Source: Actinomycetota bacterium
GTDB lineage: Bacteria > Actinomycetota > Geothermincolia > Fen-727 > Anoxymicrobiaceae
NCBI GenBank assembly: GCA_018831265.1
Contig: JAHJCO010000042.1
Coordinates: 1-34,927 of the forward strand
Length of the DNA: 34,927 bases
Direction: 5' to 3'
Below are positions 16,335-24,746 of this stretch, piece after piece. The notes beneath the pieces are model-generated. The model was not told where the DNA came from. It ran no database searches and saw only the letters and a program-made list of their open reading frames with translations. The stretch's first letter is position 1; every line of letters starts with the position of its first letter. A program made the position numbers and the translations under genes.

Positions 16335-16358
16335 TGGCGGGGCACGGGCTCGAACCCG
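16335..16358 (-). other. tRNA 3'-end remnant (T arm and acceptor with CCA)
   Basis: On the minus strand CGGGTTCGAGCCCG is followed by TGCCCCGCCA, as in a tRNA T arm, acceptor 3' strand, discriminator and CCA. No matching 5' half (GGGGCA) exists at the expected distance, so this is not a tRNA gene. Such fragments are left by integrases that use tRNA 3' ends as attachment sites. Confidence 0.5.
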
Positions 16359-16383
16359 ATGCGGGCACGACCGGGGGGTCGAC

Positions 16384-17373
16384 TTGCGCCGAGCCAGCAT
16401 ATCGAGGACCATGGCGCTCCTGCCTGTCATGCTGTCGGTCTTCGTCGCCGGCTGCGGTGGTGGAGCCGGCACGCGTGCGGACGGCGCGACCCTCTTGTAC
16501 GCGCCCTCCGCCGACCGCGCGAGCGCCCAGAACCCGGCATTCTCCGGAGACGGTGCAAGGGTTCTCTTCACGATCTTTCACCGTGGATACAACAAGGGCC
16601 CGGCGGGCCTGTACGTCATGGACCTTGAAGGGGCGTCGCCCCGGACGGTCCTGTTCGAGGAGGGCCACGACAGCGTCAACCTCCCGGGCTCCTGCTGGAA
16701 CGCCGCGACGGACAGGATAGCGTTCTCGTCGGACAGGACCGGCCGGCACGAGATCTGGACGGTGTCCCCTGACGGCCGTGACCCGTTCCGCGTCACATGG
16801 CATGGTGAGGCCACCTCCTGCCTCGAGCCGACATTCTCGCCGGACGGGAAGTGGATCATGTTCGAGGTCGCCGCGGACTCCGGGGACGCCCTCGAGCGCG
16901 GCGGAAGCATCTGGAAGGTGCGCAGCGACGGGACGGGCGCGGTCCGGCTGACCGACGGCCCCGGCGGCGGGACGGATGATCGGCAGCCGAACTGGTCCCC
17001 GGACGGTGGCAGGATACTGTTCCAGAGACGGGCGGCGGGGTCGGACGACTGGCACATCTTCACGATAGCCCCGGACGGCGGCGGCCTCAGCCAGGTCACG
17101 AGCGGCGAGACCGAGGACACCGACGCCTCGTGGTCGCCCGACGGCGGTCGCATCGTCTTCTCCTCTGATGGCTCCGGGGTGGATGCCCCCGTCATCTTCG
17201 TCACCCGGTCATCGGGAGGGAAACCGCGCCGCGTCACCGGCGCAACGGGTTGGAGTGACTCCGCACCCTCCTGGTCACCCGACGGCCGCTGGATAGCATT
17301 CGAGTCCCGCCGGGGGTCCGGCGAGGACGCACCGGCCGGGCTCTGGAGGGCACGCGCGCCGGCCGTTCCCTGA
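16384..17373 (+). CDS. TolB-like beta-propeller (PD40) lipoprotein
   Basis: This 329-residue protein begins with a lipoprotein signal: MRRASISR, a hydrophobic stretch and lipobox VAGC with Cys24 as the lipidated residue. Repeated blades follow, each with a WSPDGxxIxF-type strand (FSGDGARVLF, FSPDGKWIMF, WSPDGGRILF, WSPDGGRIVF, WSPDGRWIAF), giving a six- or seven-bladed propeller like TolB/PD40 proteins. These usually bind proteins or ligands at the cell surface. TTG at 16384 is chosen since GGGGGG lies seven bases upstream and it supplies the basic n-region; ATG at 16411 would lack it. The gene begins right after the tRNA remnant. It is the first of a run of plus-strand genes, but its partner is unknown. 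Confidence 0.85.
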   Translation: MRRASISRTMALLPVMLSVFVAGCGGGAGTRADGATLLYAPSADRASAQNPAFSGDGARVLFTIFHRGYNKGPAGLYVMDLEGASPRTVLFEEGHDSVNLPGSCWNAATDRIAFSSDRTGRHEIWTVSPDGRDPFRVTWHGEATSCLEPTFSPDGKWIMFEVAADSGDALERGGSIWKVRSDGTGAVRLTDGPGGGTDDRQPNWSPDGGRILFQRRAAGSDDWHIFTIAPDGGGLSQVTSGETEDTDASWSPDGGRIVFSSDGSGVDAPVIFVTRSSGGKPRRVTGATGWSDSAPSWSPDGRWIAFESRRGSGEDAPAGLWRARAPAVP

Positions 17374-17473
17374 TCCGTCGTCTTCCCGTCCTTTCACGCG
17401 CTTTTTACCACGGCGTAACCGCACCTCAACGCGCCGGCTGTTCTACCTGTCGAGACCCTGGGAGGTGGTCATT

Positions 17474-20221
17474 GTGAAGAGACGCACCGCTATGAGGCAC
17501 TGGAACGTGCTCGTGAGACTGCTGATGTCCGGGGCGCTGTGCGCCGTGCTCGTCCTGGCACCGTTCGCGCCGGTCGGCACGGTCACCTCACGCGCCCGGT
17601 CCGGCCCACCCGTCGCCACTATCGAGCTGGACGATCAGGGCAACGTCACGGCGACGCACGCGGCGGACGCGACCGCGACCCCTGCGGCCCCCGTGCCCCT
17701 TCTCTCGGTCACGGAGAGGACCGGAGGGTTGTCCGGAGGGAACCTTCTCCCAAACGGCGGGTTCGAGGACGGTATGGAGGGCTGGTCACCCATGCCGTCC
17801 AGCAGGCAGATCAGCGTCACCGCAGGCTCGGAGGCCCCCGCCGAGGGCGGAGCGTGCGCGCTCTTCAAGCCGTCGGATGGCGGCGACACGGGCGGTGGCG
17901 GCGTGATGTCGGAGATGGTCCCGGTGAGCCCCGGGACCGAGTACCGGGCCACCTGCCTCTGGCGCGACACCAACGGATACCTCGGTTCCGCCCCGAACGT
18001 GCTCGGCTACCAGAGGGACTGCTACACCGGCGACGCCCGGGGATGGGGCATCCATGCGATGTGGGGCGACCCCGCTGGGGACCTCATCGGTTCGCAGTTC
18101 CTCTGCCCGTTCAACAAGAACGCCAGCGCCTGGAAGCGCACGACCGCCACGTTCGCCGTCCCCGCCACCTTCGAGGGCAGGCCGGTGGCATTCGTTTCCA
18201 TCGGGATCGCCGTGGGTCTCAGCACCCTCTACAACGACGAGGCCGTGCTGGTCGATGACGTACGGCTGTTCGGGTGCTCCGATCCGCAGTACGCTCTTAC
18301 CGGTGAGGCGGGTGCCGTGGAGGGCGGCTACCGGCTGGCCTCGACCGGCGCGCCGGCGCTGGATGCGACCTGCGACGTGATTTCCGAGGACGGGGTCACC
18401 AGGATATCGGGCGAGCTCACGGACACCTCCGGGGCTCCTCGCGCCCTGGACCTCACCGTGAGCGTTCCCGCCGGCCGGTTCGCGCAGAGATGGTGGGACG
18501 GGATGCGCGACTCCAGGGAGGTCGTGCCGGACGCCGTCTACGAGAACTCCGTGAGCGCCGATATGAGCGCCTGGATGCCGGTGTCCTTCTACCCGTACTG
18601 CGCGGTGGACGACGGAGACGAGACGGGCCTCGCACTGGCCCTCCCGCTGGACGAGCCGCAGCTGGCCCGCCTCTGCTACGACCCCTCCACCGGCTGCCTG
18701 GAGGCGGAGTTCCACCTCGGGCTGTCTCCCGCGACCCGCGACCCCGGGTCCGCCGCTTTCTCGCTGGAGGTCCTCTCATACCCCGGCGCGCAGGGCTTCC
18801 GGGGGTGCATCGAGCGATTCGGGCAGGCCCACGCCGGCGAGGAAGGGTGGTTTTCCTCCGAGGTCGATGTCCGGCAGTATACCGACTACAACCGCTCTCG
18901 GATGGACACCGAGGGTCACGAGGAGGTCGAGGAAGGAGACTACGTCGCCCAGTATACGGTCATTGAGCTGCCTATCGGTGACCTCGGCTACAAGAAGAAC
19001 CCTCCCCCCTCCTATGGCGGCGCCCTGGCATCGACCTCTCGGGCGGAGGGAGCGGCCTCCAACCTCGCGCGTGATACCAATGGTGACGCGATAATGAAAA
19101 AGCTCGCGGTCTTCCCCTGGTCCAGGGACCAGTGGGAGGTCATATTCGGGGCCAACGCCGACCCGGACATCCCGGGCGCCGGGGGGAAGCCCGGTTTTGC
19201 GCAGACCGTGAACGGCTGGATCGAAGCCGGCGCGGAGCGTCTCGCCTCCGAGGGCAGCGCGCTCGATGACGTCTTCTTCGACAATTTCATGAGCATGAAC
19301 TTCATTGACATGGACCCGGCGCATATCGCGGTGTCGGACCACCCCCTGACCTACAGTCCCAACACCTTCCAGCCGGGGGTTCACTCGCTCGGCTCCAACG
19401 ACGAGTACATGGATTGGCTTCGCGCGGAGTGCCCCGATGATCTCACTTTCTCGGCGAACGTCTGGGGGCTCGGGACGCCGTTCTTCCTCGTACCCCGGCT
19501 CGACCTGGTCATCAACGAAGGTGACCCTCTCGACGGGGAAGGTGGGAACTGGCGCTACGAGATTCTCGACTACAAGAGGGTCCTCGCCTCGCAGAAGCCG
19601 CTGATGTACGCGGCCAACGGCGACTACTCGAAGTGGGACCTGCCGGACGTCGAGGGCCTGGCCGACAGGGCGCTCTTCTACGGCATCTACGCGGGGCAGG
19701 GCAACAACTCCCGTGCCTGGCCGCAGGGCTCCGACGAGGTCTTCACCGGGCTCAAGTCGAGGGTTGATGACCTCACGGACGCCGGGTGGGAGCAGGTTAC
19801 CTTCGCGGAGACCGGTAAACCGGACGCCATATGGGTCGAGCGCTTCGGCGGCCCCGGCGAGGACATCTACTTCACGGTCCACAACCCGGGTGACTCCGGG
19901 GAGCGCTTTTCGCTCGAGGTGGACACGGCGGGGCTCGGCGTTCCCACCGGTTCCCTGGTAGACGTGGAGTCGGGTGAGCGCTTTGTCCTCGAGCCGTCCG
20001 GGGACGGCGGACATGGATGCGAGATGGACCTCGAGCCTTCCAGGACACGGATGCTCCGGCTGGACTCCGGCGGTGCGCTCGCGGGTTCCGGGGCACTGAT
20101 AGCGGGCGCGCTGCTGGTGCTGGCGCTATCGGGCTCGCTCGTCATCTTTCTCCTGGTGGTCCGCAGGAGGGGGAATCCGGCGGGGGAAGGTCGCCGGGAG
20201 GCTGCCCAACCGGCCCCGTGA
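17474..20221 (+). CDS. Large surface-anchored protein, putative glycoside hydrolase with carbohydrate-binding-like domain
   Basis: The 915-residue protein has a signal peptide (MKRRTAMRHWN then a hydrophobic core to about residue 35). A jelly-roll, CBM_4_9-like domain follows (NLLPNGGFEDGMEGWSPM to about residue 265), then a beta-sandwich region to about 470 and a TIM-barrel-like region. The barrel contains DDVFFDNF (598-605), a pattern found where a barrel strand ends in a catalytic Asp. A C-terminal beta-sandwich (DIYFTVHNPGDSG) leads to a helix at about 868-896 and an RRR stop-transfer tail. I infer a cell-surface polysaccharide-active enzyme; no family assignment is certain. GTG at 17474 is supported by GGAGGTGG five bases upstream; the GTG at 17465 falls inside that site. 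It stands as a single gene. Confidence 0.75.
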   Translation: MKRRTAMRHWNVLVRLLMSGALCAVLVLAPFAPVGTVTSRARSGPPVATIELDDQGNVTATHAADATATPAAPVPLLSVTERTGGLSGGNLLPNGGFEDGMEGWSPMPSSRQISVTAGSEAPAEGGACALFKPSDGGDTGGGGVMSEMVPVSPGTEYRATCLWRDTNGYLGSAPNVLGYQRDCYTGDARGWGIHAMWGDPAGDLIGSQFLCPFNKNASAWKRTTATFAVPATFEGRPVAFVSIGIAVGLSTLYNDEAVLVDDVRLFGCSDPQYALTGEAGAVEGGYRLASTGAPALDATCDVISEDGVTRISGELTDTSGAPRALDLTVSVPAGRFAQRWWDGMRDSREVVPDAVYENSVSADMSAWMPVSFYPYCAVDDGDETGLALALPLDEPQLARLCYDPSTGCLEAEFHLGLSPATRDPGSAAFSLEVLSYPGAQGFRGCIERFGQAHAGEEGWFSSEVDVRQYTDYNRSRMDTEGHEEVEEGDYVAQYTVIELPIGDLGYKKNPPPSYGGALASTSRAEGAASNLARDTNGDAIMKKLAVFPWSRDQWEVIFGANADPDIPGAGGKPGFAQTVNGWIEAGAERLASEGSALDDVFFDNFMSMNFIDMDPAHIAVSDHPLTYSPNTFQPGVHSLGSNDEYMDWLRAECPDDLTFSANVWGLGTPFFLVPRLDLVINEGDPLDGEGGNWRYEILDYKRVLASQKPLMYAANGDYSKWDLPDVEGLADRALFYGIYAGQGNNSRAWPQGSDEVFTGLKSRVDDLTDAGWEQVTFAETGKPDAIWVERFGGPGEDIYFTVHNPGDSGERFSLEVDTAGLGVPTGSLVDVESGERFVLEPSGDGGHGCEMDLEPSRTRMLRLDSGGALAGSGALIAGALLVLALSGSLVIFLLVVRRRGNPAGEGRREAAQPAP

Positions 20222-20472
20222 AAAGGTTTGGAAAGGCCTTGTGTAGTACCCCACTCCATAGATACGCCTGCATTCGAACGCCGATGCATCCGCACCTGCC
20301 GCGTTCCGCTCCCTCCGAGTACGACCGGCGTGCGCGTCGGTCGCGCGCCTTGCAGGATGCGGCGCCTCACCGTTCTCGGTGCTACACCGTACCTATGAAA
20401 TGGGGCACTGACTGGTATAGACTACCTCCTGGGCATGCGCCCTCCCCGGGCGCTTCATCACTGGAGGTAGAG

Positions 20473-21300
20473 ATGATTCAGGATCTGACCGGCAAGTGGG
20501 TGCTGCTCACCGGGGCTGCGAGCGGCATAGGGAGGGAGACCTGCCTGCTGCTTGCTCACGAGGGATGCAACTTCGTCCTGGTCGACATAGACGAGGCCGG
20601 GCTCAAGAAGCTGGAGGACCAGCTCAAGTCCATGGGCTCCAGGGTGATGGCCCACGTGGTGGACGTCACTAACCGGGAGCAGGTGGAGAAGCTGGCCGAG
20701 GACGTCCGCGTCGAGATCGGCACCCTGGACATCCTGGTCAACAACGCGGGCATCGGTCACTCCTGCGACCTTCGACATACCACCTACGACGACTGGCACC
20801 GCCTGATGGACATAAACTTCTTCGGGCCGCTGAACATGGTCAACTCCTTCCTGCCGGCGATGATACACAGGGGAGGGGGCCAGATAGTGAACCTGTCCAC
20901 CGGTCAGGTGTTCTTCCCCGTTCCCACCTGGGGCGCCTATGCCGCCAGCAAGGCCGCGCTGGCGACGTACTCGGAGTGCCTCACCTGGGAGCTGGGTATA
21001 TTCAACATCCGGGTCACCACGGTATATCCGGGGCTGATCAGCACCCCGTTCTACGCCGGCGTCAGGGCCGGCAACCTCGGCCAGAGGCTGGTCCTCTGGT
21101 ACATAAACGCGCTCGGCTCGACCCCCCAGAAGATGGCGATGAAGATCGTCAAGGGCATCAAGAGGCGCAGGCGCCGCGTCATCCAGTCGTGGATAAACTG
21201 GATGACCTACCTGGGCAAGCGCCACCTCGCTCACGCTTTCGACCTCGGGGGCGACGTCTTCGCCTACACGCTCCTGGACAGGCGCAAAGAGCCGCGCTAG
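20473..21300 (+). CDS. Classical short-chain dehydrogenase/reductase
   Basis: The 275-residue protein has TGAASGIG (13-20) for the cofactor, VVDVT and NNAGIG (90-95), and the catalytic set Ser142, Tyr156 and Lys160 (YAASK). Asp38-Asp40 after the second strand suggests preference for NAD(H). A C-terminal extension with KRRRRR and hydrophobic helices could hold it on the membrane, as in reductases acting on lipids or retinol-like substrates; the substrate is unknown. ATG at 20473 has GGAGGT four bases upstream; the open frame extends far upstream, but that part has no start with a site and overlaps the previous gene. A 250-base gap precedes it. Confidence 0.92.
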   Translation: MIQDLTGKWVLLTGAASGIGRETCLLLAHEGCNFVLVDIDEAGLKKLEDQLKSMGSRVMAHVVDVTNREQVEKLAEDVRVEIGTLDILVNNAGIGHSCDLRHTTYDDWHRLMDINFFGPLNMVNSFLPAMIHRGGGQIVNLSTGQVFFPVPTWGAYAASKAALATYSECLTWELGIFNIRVTTVYPGLISTPFYAGVRAGNLGQRLVLWYINALGSTPQKMAMKIVKGIKRRRRRVIQSWINWMTYLGKRHLAHAFDLGGDVFAYTLLDRRKEPR

Positions 21301-21359
21301 GGCTCCGAGCCCTGCGGCAGGCCGTCGAAAAAAACGTCTGTGGACGGCTGCCCCTGGTA

Positions 21360-21365
21360 TATAAT
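21360..21365 (+). promoter_or_regulatory. Candidate -10 box (TATAAT) before the small membrane protein gene
   Basis: A TATAAT hexamer within TATATAAT stands out in this GC-rich gap and lies 39 bases before the ATG. Only a weak -35-like TGTGGA is found, at a 15-base spacing, so the assignment is tentative. Confidence 0.35.
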
Positions 21366-21403
21366 TCAACCGTCCGAGGAGGCGTAGGATACCGGAAGGG
21401 GTG

Positions 21404-21784
21404 ATGCGAGTGCTGCCGTACGACAGTTTCCTGATCGATGGGCCGTGGCTGGTGTCCATCGGGTGGGTGCTCGGCAAGATCGTGAACAAGTTCGCGAAGG
21501 ACGCCGACGAGAACAAGAAGGCCAGGCTCCTGCTGAGCGTCGCGACCATCGCGATCTTCTACATCACCAGCATATCGCTCTACTTCAACCTGGAGTGGAC
21601 GCGCTGGATATGGGAGATGTGCGGCGCGGAGTCCGGGCGCGACTGGATGATCAACAGCGGGGTCTTCAACTTCGACCACGAGAACGTCTCCACCAAGGGG
21701 CACGCCATCGCGGCCCTGATGTTCCTGACCTACCCGGTGTGGCTGCACGCCGGCTTCAAGCTCGCCGACATCGGCAAGGACTAG
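21404..21784 (+). CDS. Small membrane protein of unknown function
   Basis: The 126-residue protein has about three hydrophobic segments (residues 8-26 weak, 42-62, 100-121), with a conserved-looking polar loop WTRWIWEMCGAESGRDWMINSGVFNF between the second and third. HENVSTKGH precedes the last helix. I do not recognise the family. ATG at 21404 follows GGAAGGGG; GTG at 21401 is an alternative in the same frame. It lies between the SDR and purC genes on the same strand but has its own gap and possible promoter. The coding sequence is supported by spacing, ribosome site and even GC-rich third positions. Confidence 0.7.
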   Translation: MRVLPYDSFLIDGPWLVSIGWVLGKIVNKFAKDADENKKARLLLSVATIAIFYITSISLYFNLEWTRWIWEMCGAESGRDWMINSGVFNFDHENVSTKGHAIAALMFLTYPVWLHAGFKLADIGKD

Positions 21785-21805
21785 CGGAAAGCTACCACAT
21801 CAGCA

Positions 21806-21845
21806 CGAGACCTTGCCCGGGGGCCCTCGAGTCCCCGGGTTCTCG
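21806..21845 (+). terminator. Strong hairpin between the small membrane protein gene and purC
   Basis: CCCGGGG (21816-21822) pairs with CCCCGGG (21833-21839), and outer CGAGA (21806-21810) can pair with TCTCG (21841-21845). Only a short TT follows, so it is at best a weak intrinsic terminator. It also abuts the purC ribosome site (AGGGGGG), so a role in controlling purC translation is possible. Confidence 0.4.
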
Positions 21846-21857
21846 TTAGGGGGGACG

Positions 21858-22739
21858 ATGGCGGTCATCACCGATACCGGATTCCTGGGAATGCCGATGT
21901 TCCGGCGGGGGAAGGTGCGCGACATATACGAGGTCGGAGACGACCTGCTCATCATCAGCACCGACCGCATCAGCGCCTTCGACGTGATCATGGACGAGGG
22001 GATACCCGGCAAGGGTGAGGTGCTCAACCGGCTTGCGGCGTTCTGGTTCGAGAAGACCGCCGATATCATTGAAAATCATATGCTGACATGCGATATGTCG
22101 GTGCTCCCGCCGGAGTTCGCCGCCGCGCGGGAGTCACTGCAGGGCCGGTCCATGCTGGTCCGCAAGGCGGAGCCCCTGCCTGTCGAATGCGTGGCGAGGG
22201 GGTACCTGGCGGGCAGCGGCTGGAAGGACTATCGGGCCACCGGGAGCCTCTGCGGCATAAGCCTGCCGCCCGGGCTTCTCCAGGCGGACCGCCTGCCCGA
22301 GCCGCTGTTCACGCCCTCCACCAAGGCCGAGCTGGGAACCCACGACGAGAACATCACCTTCGACGCCGTGATCGAGGAGGTCGGAACGGGAATGGCGGAG
22401 AGGCTCAGCGAGGTCAGCCTGGCACTGTATGAGAGAGGACGCGAGATCGCCGAGGAGCGCGGGATAATCCTGGCCGACACCAAGTACGAGTTCGGGACGT
22501 TTGAGGGGCGGGTCATCCTCATCGACGAGATACACACCCCCGATTCATCCCGGTTCTGGCCCATGGAGACATGGGAGCCGGGCCGTGACCAGGACAACCT
22601 CGACAAGCAGGTGCTCAGGGACTGGCTGGAGACGACGGGCTGGGACAAGAAGCCGCCGCCACCCACGCTGCCGCCCGAGATCATCGAGCGGACGGCCGAG
22701 CGCTACCGGTACATCAAGGAACTGCTACTGGTTGGGTAG
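21858..22739 (+). CDS. purC: Phosphoribosylaminoimidazole-succinocarboxamide synthase (SAICAR synthetase)
   Basis: The 293-residue enzyme condenses CAIR with aspartate using ATP in purine synthesis. Typical features are GKVRDIYEV near the N-terminus, STDRISAFDVIMDEGIPGKG, VRKAEPLPVECVARGYLAGS, the substrate-binding TKAELGTHDENI and LADTKYEFG with LIDEIHTPDSSRFW. The length and motif set match the longer bacterial/yeast-like PurC form (about 290-300 residues) rather than the 235-residue E. coli type. ATG at 21858 follows AGGGGGGAC. No other pur gene is adjacent, so it is a stand-alone locus. The last 15 bases overlap, tail to tail, the lipoprotein gene. Confidence 0.97.
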   Translation: MAVITDTGFLGMPMFRRGKVRDIYEVGDDLLIISTDRISAFDVIMDEGIPGKGEVLNRLAAFWFEKTADIIENHMLTCDMSVLPPEFAAARESLQGRSMLVRKAEPLPVECVARGYLAGSGWKDYRATGSLCGISLPPGLLQADRLPEPLFTPSTKAELGTHDENITFDAVIEEVGTGMAERLSEVSLALYERGREIAEERGIILADTKYEFGTFEGRVILIDEIHTPDSSRFWPMETWEPGRDQDNLDKQVLRDWLETTGWDKKPPPPTLPPEIIERTAERYRYIKELLLVG

Positions 22740-23219
22740 CTTCTCGGTCGCTATCCCTATCGTCGTCCTGTTGGAGTTATCCCCCGTGCCCTTCCCGATA
22801 GTGACCATCTTCAGCGTGTCGCCGGACTGGACCGTCAACACCGCGGTGTCGGCGGTCTCGCCCACGAGCTGGTAGCCGGGTTGGTCCGACAGCTGGTCCT
22901 TGTACCAGGCCACGACCTCGTCGGCGGGGGCCCCGGTCAAGAGGACGACCACGCTCGCGGTGTCCGTGGAGAATGCCGCGTTCTCTTCCATCTCGGCGCC
23001 GGGGTAGATCGGGACCCCCAACTCCGCCTCGGTCGGCATATCGGACGAGACCGTGGCCTCCCCCTCCTCCGAGGAGACCTTGACCTCTCCCTTCTTCTCG
23101 CTGATCTTCATCTCGCCGTCTTCGGTCTCTATGGTCACCACCCCGTCGCCGCAGCCCACCAGGACCAGTGCCGCGGCCATCAGGGTGGCCACCATCACCA
23201 CCAACAAGACCTTCTTCAT
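22725..23219 (-). CDS. Small lipoprotein of unknown function
   Basis: The 164-residue protein has a clear lipoprotein signal (MKKVLLVV..., lipobox LVGC with Cys23). A Glu/Lys/Ser-rich stretch of short beta-like repeats follows (TIETEDGEMKISEKKGEVKVSSEEGEATVSS). The C-terminal domain begins at VPIYPGAEMEENA and contains WYKDQL, a pattern common in small actinobacterial and clostridial surface lipoproteins that carry a PxYPGA segment. ATG at 23219 follows GGGAGGT. Function unknown. The gene converges on purC with a 15-base overlap and is divergent from the cyclase gene. Confidence 0.85.
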   Translation of the reverse strand: MKKVLLVVMVATLMAAALVLVGCGDGVVTIETEDGEMKISEKKGEVKVSSEEGEATVSSDMPTEAELGVPIYPGAEMEENAAFSTDTASVVVLLTGAPADEVVAWYKDQLSDQPGYQLVGETADTAVLTVQSGDTLKMVTIGKGTGDNSNRTTIGIATEKLPNQ

Positions 23220-23342
23220 GAGGACCTCCCATCCGGGGCGTTTCGCCTCCGGTCGTTCACTACGAGCATAGTGCTAACATTGACGCACCCGGGCCGGAAC
23301 TACAAGGCCGGCCGCGTGCAGTGACGACGATCGAGGAGTGCC

Positions 23343-24002
23343 ATGGGACCTGGAGATGACTACGAGTATCATGACCTGACCATCCCGGTGCGCCCAGGCA
23401 TGCCACAGTGGCCGGGCTCTCCGCCGCTGGTCATCGAGCGTGTCAGCGACGTCGCCGCCGGCGATCCTTTCACCATGACGGCCCTCCGTCTCGACAGCCA
23501 CACCGGCACCCACATCGACGCCCCGAGACACTTCCTCGCCGACGGTGAGTGCCTGGACAGGATGCCGCCCAATGCTGTGGTAGGGCCCGCCCGCGTAATC
23601 GAGGTGCACGGCACGGGACAGGTCACCCTCGAGGACGTGGAGTCGTTCGGCCCGGTCCACGGCGAGCGCATCCTGCTCAAGACCCGAAACTCCCTTTCCG
23701 CCTGGTGGGAGCACCCCTTCACACCCGACTACACGAGCCTCTCCCTGGAAGCGGCACGCCGCCTGGCGGGGGTGGGCGTGAACTGCGTGGGCATCGACTA
23801 CCTCTCGATCGCGGCGCCGGATGACGAAGCCTCCAAGATCCACCGCGTCCTGCTCGGCGCCGGAATCTGGATAATCGAGGGGCTCGACCTCATGGGAATC
23901 GAGCCGGGAGACTACGAACTGCTCTGCCTTCCCCTACTGATAGAAGGCTGCGACGGCGCTCCCGTTCGTGCGGTCCTGCGCCGTCGAGCACAGCGGATGT
24001 AA
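23343..24002 (+). CDS. Cyclase-family (kynurenine formamidase-like) metal hydrolase
   Basis: The 219-residue protein has the signature HTGTHIDAPRHF (His53, His57, Asp59, His63), the metal-binding motif of the cyclase/KynB family. A second conserved segment, GVNCVGIDYLSI, and EGLDLMGI near the end complete the fold. Family members hydrolyse amides or cyclic esters: formylkynurenine, isatin, or lactones in polyketide and degradation pathways. ATG at 23343 follows GAGGAG. It precedes the TetR gene by about 125 bases, with a palindrome on its stop codon and a new promoter between, so it is probably not in the same transcript. No tryptophan-pathway gene is nearby, so KynB itself is not implied. 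Confidence 0.9.
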   Translation: MGPGDDYEYHDLTIPVRPGMPQWPGSPPLVIERVSDVAAGDPFTMTALRLDSHTGTHIDAPRHFLADGECLDRMPPNAVVGPARVIEVHGTGQVTLEDVESFGPVHGERILLKTRNSLSAWWEHPFTPDYTSLSLEAARRLAGVGVNCVGIDYLSIAAPDDEASKIHRVLLGAGIWIIEGLDLMGIEPGDYELLCLPLLIEGCDGAPVRAVLRRRAQRM

Positions 24003-24029
24003 CAAAAGGGTCAGACCCTTTTGTTACAT
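23997..24029. repeat. 33-bp perfect palindrome on the cyclase stop codon
   Basis: ATGTAACAAAAGGGTC and its exact reverse complement flank a single A (24013). The stop codon TAA of the cyclase gene is within the left arm. The sequence could serve as a terminator (stem then TTTTG) and shares AAAAGGGTCAG with the element at 8503-8533. Confidence 0.8.
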
Positions 24030-24040
24030 CGCCACGCCGA

Positions 24041-24072
24041 TTGACATAATGCTCGCTTCCCGCTACTATAAT
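24041..24072 (+). promoter_or_regulatory. Sigma-70-type promoter of the tetR gene
   Basis: TTGACA at 24041-24046 is followed, after 17 bases, by TACTAT (24064-24069); TATAAT at 24067-24072 is an alternative with 20-base spacing. The TetR operator begins at the -10 region. Confidence 0.7.
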
Positions 24073-24094
24073 ACGAAAATATCCATTTTCGTAT
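24071..24094. promoter_or_regulatory. TetR-type operator, site 1 (autoregulation)
   Basis: The inverted repeat ATACGAAAAT/ATTTTCGTAT has a four-base centre ATCC. It fits TACGAAAA-N6-TTTTCGTA, shared with site 2 at 24959-24984. It overlaps the -10 box and likely start point of the tetR promoter, so the regulator would repress itself. Confidence 0.8.
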
Positions 24095-24126
24095 ACGTCC
24101 CGACGACCTGAAAGAGATCCGGCGAT

Positions 24127-24738
24127 ATGGCCCGAAAGCTGACCAGCCAGAAGAGGGCGGACCTCCTGAACGCCTCTATCAAGATCTTCAAGGCAAAGGG
24201 CTTCCGCGATGCTACCGTCAAGGACATAGTCACCGAGGCGGGGGCCTCGACGGCAACCTTCTACCGTTACTTCAAGACCAAGGACGACGTCTACTCCCAG
24301 ATTTTCACCGCCTTCCTCGTGGGCTACGGGGAGATCTGGAGCAGCCTGTACACCTCGATGAGCGGGCCCGTGAAATCGAAGGAGGAGGTCCTGCAGGTCG
24401 CCGCCGAGTCGTTCCGCGCCGTCCTTGCCTACTACCGTGACAACCGTGACCTGGCGAAGATCGTGTTCCGTCACATCGTCCCCGTCGACGAGAGGTTCGT
24501 CGACCAGACGGAGGCCCTGGTGGAGACCACGTTCGCCCAGCTCGAGGAAGCGATCGAGGAGATGAGAAGGTCGGGCCTCGGTCGCAGGATCGAGCCGAGG
24601 GTGGGTTCGGCGTTGATCGTCGGCGCCGTATACGGTGTCTCGATGCTGTGTATCGTCGACGACCGGCGAGACGATGTCGATTCGATCGTGGACCAGCTGA
24701 TGGAGATCGTCGAGAACGGGCTCACCCACTCTCACTGA
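24127..24738 (+). CDS. TetR/AcrR-family transcriptional repressor
   Basis: The 203-residue protein has an N-terminal TetR helix-turn-helix (residues 10-56; ATVKDIVTEAGASTATFYRYF, then KTKDD) and an all-helical C-terminal ligand domain with LAYYRDNRDLAKIVFRHIV, common in TetR proteins that sense acyl-CoA or other lipophilic compounds. Two matching palindromes, one at its own promoter and one at the promoter of the operon beginning at 25016, are the probable binding sites. I infer that it represses both and is released by a substrate, product or CoA thioester of the ketone-type pathway. ATG at 24127 has only a modest ribosome site (AAAGAGATCC). Confidence 0.92.
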   Translation: MARKLTSQKRADLLNASIKIFKAKGFRDATVKDIVTEAGASTATFYRYFKTKDDVYSQIFTAFLVGYGEIWSSLYTSMSGPVKSKEEVLQVAAESFRAVLAYYRDNRDLAKIVFRHIVPVDERFVDQTEALVETTFAQLEEAIEEMRRSGLGRRIEPRVGSALIVGAVYGVSMLCIVDDRRDDVDSIVDQLMEIVENGLTHSH

Positions 24739-24746
24739 GCCCAAGG

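Noticed and set aside
18776..20014. 412-codon minus-strand frame opposite the large surface protein gene
   Set aside because: No recognisable motif; the plus-strand frame has signal peptide, domains and membrane anchor.
20017..20472. Upstream extension of the SDR open frame
   Set aside because: It overlaps the preceding gene and has no ribosome site; ATG 20473 has GGAGGT and matches the family start.
23343..24002. Cyclase gene as kynB in tryptophan breakdown
   Set aside because: The motif defines only the broader family; no kynurenine-pathway gene is nearby.
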